From contig UQML01000006.1 of NCBI GenBank assembly GCA_900542265.1, positions 27,625-91,624 of the forward strand: a stretch of DNA of 64,000 nt, read 5' to 3'. Under the pieces are notes generated by a model, which was not told the DNA's origin, did no database searches, and saw only the letters and a list, made by a program, of their open reading frames with translations. Shown in pieces: positions 61,587 to 64,000 of the stretch (its first letter is position 1; each line of letters starts with the position of its first letter). Position numbers and translations under genes: made by a program. Source of the DNA: an uncultured Eggerthella sp. (GTDB lineage: Bacteria > Actinomycetota > Coriobacteriia > Coriobacteriales > Eggerthellaceae).

Positions 61587-62183
61587 TTACTTTGAGTAAA
61601 GTTCGACGATGAGCTGTTCACGGATGTCAAGATCAATCTGATCACGCTCAGGGAGAGCAAGAACGCTACCCTGAAGCTTCTCGATATCAACTTCGAGCCA
61701 AGCTGGAACAAGACGACCTTCGTTAGAAATAAGTGCACTCTTAATAACCAAGAGTTCTTTTGCCTTAGGAGCTACAGAAACAAGATCGCCTGGACGAACG
61801 CGGAATGATGGAATATCAACGCGCTTGCCGTTTACCTGGATATGACCATGGGTAACGATCTGACGAGCTTCTTTTCTGGTCTTAGCAAAACCAAGACGAA
61901 ATACTACGTTGTCAAGGCGAGACTCCAAGATGCGCATAAGGTTTTCACCAGTAACGCCTGGCATAGCCTTTGCCCTGTCAAAGTAGCCATGGAACTGCTT
62001 CTCCAAAACACCGTAGACAAACTTTGCCTTCTGCTTTTCACGGAGCTGCATTCCGTATTCTGATTCTTTACGACGACGCTTAGGCTGGCGATTAGACTCT
62101 TTCTTAGAGCTGTAGCCCAAAACTACTGGATCTAAGCCGAGTTGACGGCAGCGCTTAAGCACCGGAGTGCGATTAATTGCCAT
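61587..62183 (-). CDS. rpsD: Ribosomal protein S4
   Basis: 198 residues. S4 N-terminal domain without the zinc Cys cluster (only Cys12), so a C-minus form, then the S4 RNA-binding fold (ESRLDNVVFRLGFAKTRKEA, VTHGHIQVNGKRVDIPSFRV). Binds 16S rRNA early in 30S assembly and in many bacteria represses this operon. 19 bases after rpsK. Confidence 0.97.
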   Translation of the reverse strand: MAINRTPVLKRCRQLGLDPVVLGYSSKKESNRQPKRRRKESEYGMQLREKQKAKFVYGVLEKQFHGYFDRAKAMPGVTGENLMRILESRLDNVVFRLGFAKTRKEARQIVTHGHIQVNGKRVDIPSFRVRPGDLVSVAPKAKELLVIKSALISNEGRLVPAWLEVDIEKLQGSVLALPERDQIDLDIREQLIVELYSK

Positions 62184-62202
62184 AATAAATCGATCCTTTC
62201 AT

Positions 62203-62601
62203 TTAGACGCGGCGACGCTTCTTCTGGCGACAACCGTTGTGTGGGATGGGCGTGCAATCCTGGATTGAGGAAACCTCAAGACCTGCTGCCTGAAGAGAAC
62301 GGATTGCAGTCTCACGACCAGAACCAGGACCCTTTACATAAACAGCAACCTTCTTGAGACCATGCTCCATAGCAATCTTTGCTGCAGCTTCAGCTGCCAT
62401 CTGAGCAGCGAATGGAGTGGACTTACGAGAGCCCTTGAATCCAACGGTGCCTGCAGATTGCCAAGAAATCACGTTGCCCTGAGGATCGGTGATTGAAACA
62501 ATGGTGTTGTTAAAAGTTGATTTAATGTGAGCCGCACCAACAGCAATATTCTTACGCTCTGAACGCTTAATGCGAGTGCGGACGTTTTTCTTAGCTGCCA
62601 C
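62203..62601 (-). CDS. rpsK: Ribosomal protein S11
   Basis: 132 residues. Typical S11: AHIKSTFNNTIVSITDPQGN, GFKGSRKSTPFAAQMAAEAA, KGPGSGRETAIRSLQAAGL and the basic end PHNGCRQKKRRRV. Platform protein of the 30S subunit. 11 bases after rpsM. Confidence 0.98.
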   Translation of the reverse strand: MAAKKNVRTRIKRSERKNIAVGAAHIKSTFNNTIVSITDPQGNVISWQSAGTVGFKGSRKSTPFAAQMAAEAAAKIAMEHGLKKVAVYVKGPGSGRETAIRSLQAAGLEVSSIQDCTPIPHNGCRQKKRRRV

Positions 62602-62612
62602 TTGTAGCTACC

Positions 62613-62981
62613 TCACTTCTTCTTTCCGCCAACTTGCCTACGTGGTCCCTTGCGGGTGCGTGCATTTGTGTGGGTGCGCTGTCCACGAACAGGCAAGCCA
62701 CGACGATGACGCAAACCACGATAGCAACCAATCTCCATTAAACGCTTAATGTTTTGGGAGACTTCACGGTGGAGATCACCTTCAGTGGTGAGGTTTGCAT
62801 TGATATAGTCGCGAAGTTTTGATAACTCGTCTTCCGTAAGATCCTTAACGCGGGTATCAGGGTTGACACCGGTTGCGGCCAGAATCTGCTTAGAAGTGGT
62901 AAGGCCAATGCCATAAATGTAGGTCAAGCCGACTTCGATGCGCTTGTCGCGAGGAAGGTCGACACCAACGAGACGTGCCAT
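62613..62981 (-). CDS. rpsM: Ribosomal protein S13
   Basis: 122 residues. Typical S13: ARLVGVDLPRDKRIEVGLTY, helix-two-turn-helix region, then GLRHRRGLPVRGQRTHTNAR and the basic tail RKGPRRQVGGKKK. Contacts tRNA and the 50S bridge B1. 18 bases after rpmJ. Confidence 0.98.
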   Translation of the reverse strand: MARLVGVDLPRDKRIEVGLTYIYGIGLTTSKQILAATGVNPDTRVKDLTEDELSKLRDYINANLTTEGDLHREVSQNIKRLMEIGCYRGLRHRRGLPVRGQRTHTNARTRKGPRRQVGGKKK

Positions 62982-62999
62982 AAAACAGTTCCCTTTCCT

Positions 63000-63113
63000 T
63001 TAACCTTGACGCTGCTTGTGACGGGGGTTCTCGCAAATTACAAGAACTTTGCCATGACGTCGGATGATCTTGCACTTATCGCACATTTTCTTGACCGAAG
63101 GACGTACCTTCAT
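63000..63113 (-). CDS. rpmJ: Ribosomal protein L36
   Basis: 37 residues, MKVRPSVKKMCDKCKIIRRH then GKVLVICENPRHKQRQG. Zinc ligands Cys11, Cys14, Cys27 and His32 are all present, so a zinc-binding (C+) form. Smallest 50S protein. It starts the downstream alpha-operon block; 243 bases separate it from infA. Confidence 0.97.
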   Translation of the reverse strand: MKVRPSVKKMCDKCKIIRRHGKVLVICENPRHKQRQG

Positions 63114-63306
63114 AATTCAATTTCCTTTCGGTAAATGTGTTTCCTTCTATCTACAACGCCCAGCCGCAGGCGATTGTTTGCATAGAGCCTATGAGGCGCC
63201 TTAAAGCAAATCCCTGACGAAAGGAGCCACTTTAAAACGATTTACTTAGGGTGAATATTCTTTTAGCGATGAGTCTAAGAGACTATTCGATATTCCTAAG
63301 CCTGAC

Positions 63307-63337
63307 AAAACACGCACCGTATAGGCCAGGATGCGTG
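63307..63337 (-). terminator. Terminator or attenuator between infA and rpmJ
   Basis: Arms CACGCA/TGCGTG plus two inner pairs; on the minus strand TTTTG follows. 20 bases past the infA stop. The 190 bases beyond (63114-63306) hold no gene and may be the leader of the rpmJ-rplQ transcript. Confidence 0.65.
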
Positions 63338-63356
63338 CACAACGAGTAGAATGCGC

Positions 63357-63575
63357 TTACTTGTAGCGATAGGTAATACGGCCACGATCAAGATCGTAAA
63401 CCGAGAGTTCTACCTGAACTTTATCTCCAGGCAAGATCTTGATGTAGTGCATACGCATCTTGCCGGAAATGTGAGCTAGAATCTTGTGACCATTCTCCAG
63501 CTCTACCTTAAACATTGCATTAGGCAATGCTTCAAGGACAGTACCTTCAAGTTCAATAGCATCTTCTTTAGCCAA
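63357..63575 (-). CDS. infA: Translation initiation factor IF-1
   Basis: 72 residues, single OB fold: EDAIELEGTVLEALPNAMFK, GHKILAHISGKMRMHYIKIL and YDLDRGRITYRYK. Start codon is TTG (63575-63573), with AAGGAG 5 bases upstream. Binds the 30S A site during initiation. It has its own leader of roughly 100 bases, with a possible TTGACG box at 63721-63716. Confidence 0.96.
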   Translation of the reverse strand: MAKEDAIELEGTVLEALPNAMFKVELENGHKILAHISGKMRMHYIKILPGDKVQVELSVYDLDRGRITYRYK

Positions 63576-63832
63576 AACCGCTCCTTAAGCGCGCTAGTAC
63601 TCTAGACTGCCATCTTCAAAAGATATACCCAACATCTTCTTACCATATGTATTCGTCTCACTCATGTCGCCTTAATAGGGCCGCATGAGGGCATACGTAT
63701 CCACACAGCGATAGCCGTCAAGCCCAATTATTTTATGCCAATTTCCCTCAATTACACAAAACATCCATAACTTTATCTATAACGTGCAGAACTTTTTCCT
63801 GAATGGTAAATAAGTATTTCTATACATGCATA

Positions 63833-63856
63833 AGAGGGTAGATTGCTCTACCCTCT
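63833..63856. terminator. Hairpin between the partial surface protein gene and infA
   Basis: Perfect 10-bp arms AGAGGGTAGA/TCTACCCTCT with a 4-base loop, 74 bases past the stop of the wall-anchored protein. The U-tract is weak. The rest of 63576-63929 shows no gene. Confidence 0.65.
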
Positions 63857-63929
63857 CGTTTATTATCGTTGTATTTTTCCTAGCTCAATGAGCTTTTCTT
63901 TACTGTGTTCTCCACACCTAAACCTTTGT

Positions 63930-64000
63930 TTATACCTTCATATTCATTTTCCTGCGGGTATAGACAACAGTGGCAAGCGCAGCAAGAGTAAGAACACCTA
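63930..64000 (-). CDS. C-terminal tail of a second wall-anchored surface protein (partial)
   Basis: Only the last 22-23 codons are in the window: a hydrophobic stretch GVLTLAALATVVYTRR then KMNMKV and a TAA stop at 63930-63932. A hydrophobic helix with a short basic end is the membrane part of a sortase sorting signal; the LPxTG-like motif would lie just outside. Too short to say more. Confidence 0.5.
   Translation of the reverse strand, partial: GVLTLAALATVVYTRRKMNMKV

Overview
This window looks like a chromosomal segment of a low-to-mid GC actinobacterium of the class Coriobacteriia, probably family Atopobiaceae (Atopobium/Lancefieldella/Olsenella type). That placement is an inference from gene content and protein style (sortase-anchored surface protein, long acidic or Ala/Glu-rich tails, NSS transporter, desulfoferrodoxin, H+-type F-ATPase); no rRNA is present to confirm it. 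Almost every gene lies on the minus strand; only two genes near 6.3-7.5 kb are on the plus strand. I found no tRNA, rRNA, insertion sequence, prophage or CRISPR array.

Layout, in window order. 1-4.8 kb: a TVP38/TMEM64 membrane protein (cut by the window edge), a PRC-barrel protein, a YtxH-like protein, a divergent D-Ala-D-Ala-ligase-family ATP-grasp enzyme and two uncharacterised proteins. 4.8-7.5 kb: serS, then a plus-strand pair (small membrane protein, pyridoxal/pyridoxamine kinase). 7.9-13.2 kb: a membrane-fused Ser/Thr kinase and a nickel-pincer-nucleotide cofactor cluster (short LarC, LarB, LarE) behind a ferredoxin-domain aldo/keto reductase. 13.4-18.4 kb: ychF, an NSS transporter, a 68-aa acidic peptide gene, a small gene with an apparent frameshift, and an extended truA. 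18.4-28.0 kb: dnaE, a histidine phosphatase, and the L-rhamnose operon rhaB-rhaA-rhaD plus an MFS transporter. 28.3-35.4 kb: the complete F1Fo ATP synthase operon (atpI-like, B, E, F, H, A, G, D, C). 35.6-40.8 kb: dCMP deaminase, upp, glyA, two related exported proteins, rpiB and a threonylcarbamoyl-AMP synthase. 40.9-49.6 kb: two FAD flavoproteins, desulfoferrodoxin, lgt, small Cys-rich/zinc proteins, a NifU-like protein, uracil-DNA glycosylase, alanine racemase and a third member of the exported family. 50.3-55.0 kb: enolase, an EcfT-like protein, a MarR regulator and a zinc-ribbon membrane protein. 55.3-59.7 kb: a 1494-residue sortase-anchored surface protein. 60.0-63.6 kb: the rplQ end of the ribosomal alpha operon up to infA, followed by the C-terminal tail of another wall-anchored protein at the window edge.

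Functionally the segment is mostly housekeeping: translation (alpha operon, serS, truA, TsaC-type enzyme), replication (dnaE), pyrimidine and one-carbon metabolism (upp, dCMP deaminase, glyA), energy (ATP synthase, eno), cell wall (Ddl-like, alr, lgt) and rhamnose use. The points most worth a second look are: a probable one-base frameshift in an A5 tract just after truA; a 9-mer, GGCGATGGG, present at least 13 times on both strands; a Ddl-family enzyme with several substituted active-site positions; a LarC missing both ends, encoded with LarB and LarE; a promoter upstream of the MarR operon flanked by two matching palindromes; and many short tandem repeats in and between genes. I did not find a clear, complete, previously undescribed multi-gene system.
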